Under the pieces are notes generated by a model. The model made no database searches and had not been told where the DNA came from. It saw only the letters and a program-made list of their open reading frames with translations. DNA of 64,000 nucleotides from Rhodococcus tukisamuensis NBRC 100609 (GTDB taxonomy: Bacteria > Actinomycetota > Actinomycetes > Mycobacteriales > Mycobacteriaceae), in contig NZ_BCXG01000003.1 in assembly GCF_001894985.1 (NCBI RefSeq), positions 1 to 64,000 on the forward strand, read 5' to 3'. Positions within the stretch are counted from its first letter, which is position 1; every line of letters begins with the position of its first letter. The translations under genes were made by a program, and so were the position numbers. Positions 63,162-64,000 of this stretch are shown here, in pieces.

Positions 63162-64000
63162 ATGGACCTGCGCCAGATGGAGTACTTCCTCGCGGTCGTC
63201 GACTTCGGTGGGGTGACCCGCGCCGCCGCGCAGTTGCGGGTGGCGCAGCCGTCGCTCTCGCAGGCGGTGCGCAAGCTCGAGAAGGACCTGGGTACCGAGT
63301 TGTTCCACCGCGTCGGCCGCGGGCTCGTCCTCTCCCCCGCCGGTGAGGCGCTCGTGGGTCCCGCCCGCGCCATCCTGCGCGACGTGGAATCGGCGGAGAA
63401 CGCCGTGCGCGACGTCGGCGCGATGCGCGGCGGCCGCATCGACATCGCCTCGCTGTCCGACCTGTCCTCCGACCCGCTGTCGGTGTGGGTCGCCAAGTTC
63501 CGGCAGCAGTACCCGAACGTGCGCTTCCACATCGAGGAGCGCGACGAGACCGCCGACGTGGTCTCGCTCGTCCGGTCCGGTGCCTGCGAGCTGGGCATCC
63601 TGTCGCTGCCCCTGCCGACCGACGAACTGGTGGGCGAGGAGCTGATCGACCAGCAGCTGGTGCTGGTGTGCCCGCCGGGCACCGAATCGCGCTGGCCCGA
63701 CCCGGTGCCGATCAAGGAGCTCTCGCGCGTCCCGTTCGTCATGGGCGAGCGCGGCACCGCGACCCGGGACTTCATCGACCGGTCGCTGCGGATGCACGGC
63801 GTCGAGCCGGACGTCGCGGTGGAGGTGCGCCAGCGTGGCGCCGTGCTGCCGATCGTCCTGGCCGGCGGTGGGGTGTCGATCGTCGCGCTCCGCACCGGGC
63901 TCGACGCGCTGCCGCGCGGCGGAGTGGTGCGTGAACTCATGCCGCGGCTGACCCGCCGGATGGGTGTGGTCCGTCGGCCCGGGCGGACGTCCGCGGCCTC
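63162..64000 (+). CDS. LysR family transcriptional regulator (cut by window end)
   Basis: A LysR-type regulator of which 279 residues are visible; the frame is open to the last base, so the C-terminus lies outside the window. The HTH is at residues about 15-45 (GGVTRAAAQLRVAQPSLSQAVRKLEKDLG), followed by the effector domain (DIASLSDLSSDPLSVWVAKF, CELGILSLPLP, ending near GGGVSIVALRTGLDALP). The ATG gives MDLRQMEYFLAV, the standard LysR beginning. It is divergent from the YCII/ECF42 operon across about 155 bp. Its target is not known. Confidence 0.88.
   Translation, partial: MDLRQMEYFLAVVDFGGVTRAAAQLRVAQPSLSQAVRKLEKDLGTELFHRVGRGLVLSPAGEALVGPARAILRDVESAENAVRDVGAMRGGRIDIASLSDLSSDPLSVWVAKFRQQYPNVRFHIEERDETADVVSLVRSGACELGILSLPLPTDELVGEELIDQQLVLVCPPGTESRWPDPVPIKELSRVPFVMGERGTATRDFIDRSLRMHGVEPDVAVEVRQRGAVLPIVLAGGGVSIVALRTGLDALPRGGVVRELMPRLTRRMGVVRRPGRTSAA

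Overview
This 64-kb window comes from a high-GC, mycolic-acid-type actinobacterium, most likely Rhodococcus or a close relative. The evidence is the codon bias and the gene families present: three flavin monooxygenases of the Baeyer-Villiger type, an F420-type luciferase-like oxidoreductase, a mycofactocin-type short-chain dehydrogenase, a fused two-domain acyl-CoA dehydrogenase, an Rv1747-like FHA-ABC exporter, malate:quinone oxidoreductase and a mycobacterial-type KatG. The window is chromosomal in character. No rRNA, tRNA, CRISPR array or complete mobile element was recognised; the only mobile DNA seen is a degenerate IS3-type transposase remnant near 24.05-24.25 kb.

Layout. 0-7.8 kb: an ABC-2 permease, a glyoxalase-fold protein, a Tat-exported metallophosphatase, mqo divergent from a LysR regulator, a small secreted protein, and a TetR gene divergent from a FabH-like ketosynthase with two operator palindromes between them. 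7.9-13.9 kb: a group of SUKH, DUF4303/HEAT, DUF4259 and unknown proteins resembling orphan immunity genes, with an FHA-ABC exporter gene embedded between the 3' end of one gene and a duplicated fragment of that same end. 14.1-24 kb: a methyltransferase, an MTHFR-like protein, a first Baeyer-Villiger-type monooxygenase, a membrane-fused GH5 glycosidase, and a TetR gene divergent from an AttH-like/phosphotransferase pair across a perfect 18-bp palindrome.

24.4-45.7 kb is a large catabolic region. A leftward operon (SDR, serine esterase, Baeyer-Villiger monooxygenase, acyl-CoA ligase) has the enzymes expected for alcohol to ketone to ester to acid to acyl-CoA. It is followed by rightward enoyl-CoA hydratase, TetR, acyl-CoA ligase and TetR genes. 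A second leftward, tightly coupled operon (TetR, LLM oxidoreductase, enoyl-CoA hydratase, SDR, fused acyl-CoA dehydrogenase, SMP-30 lactonase) lies back to back with a rightward aldehyde-dehydrogenase-like gene, a thiolase and an SDR. The aldehyde-dehydrogenase homologue lacks both catalytic residues. Together these genes look like a beta-oxidation and ring-cleavage toolkit for an alicyclic, terpenoid or steroid-like substrate.

45.7-53.3 kb: a secreted alpha/beta hydrolase and a GH3 glycosidase flank a TetR gene, and the outer gene on each side has the same 36-bp composite operator. A third cluster follows, with TetR, a variant Baeyer-Villiger-type monooxygenase and a mycofactocin-type SDR. 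53.3-64 kb: a PNPOx-like protein divergent from a MocR regulator, katG, a Tat-exported PhoD phosphatase, a second small secreted protein related to the one at 5.5 kb, a hypothetical gene, a YCII/ECF42 sigma pair, and a LysR gene cut by the window end. Convergent gene pairs are generally separated by strong hairpins.
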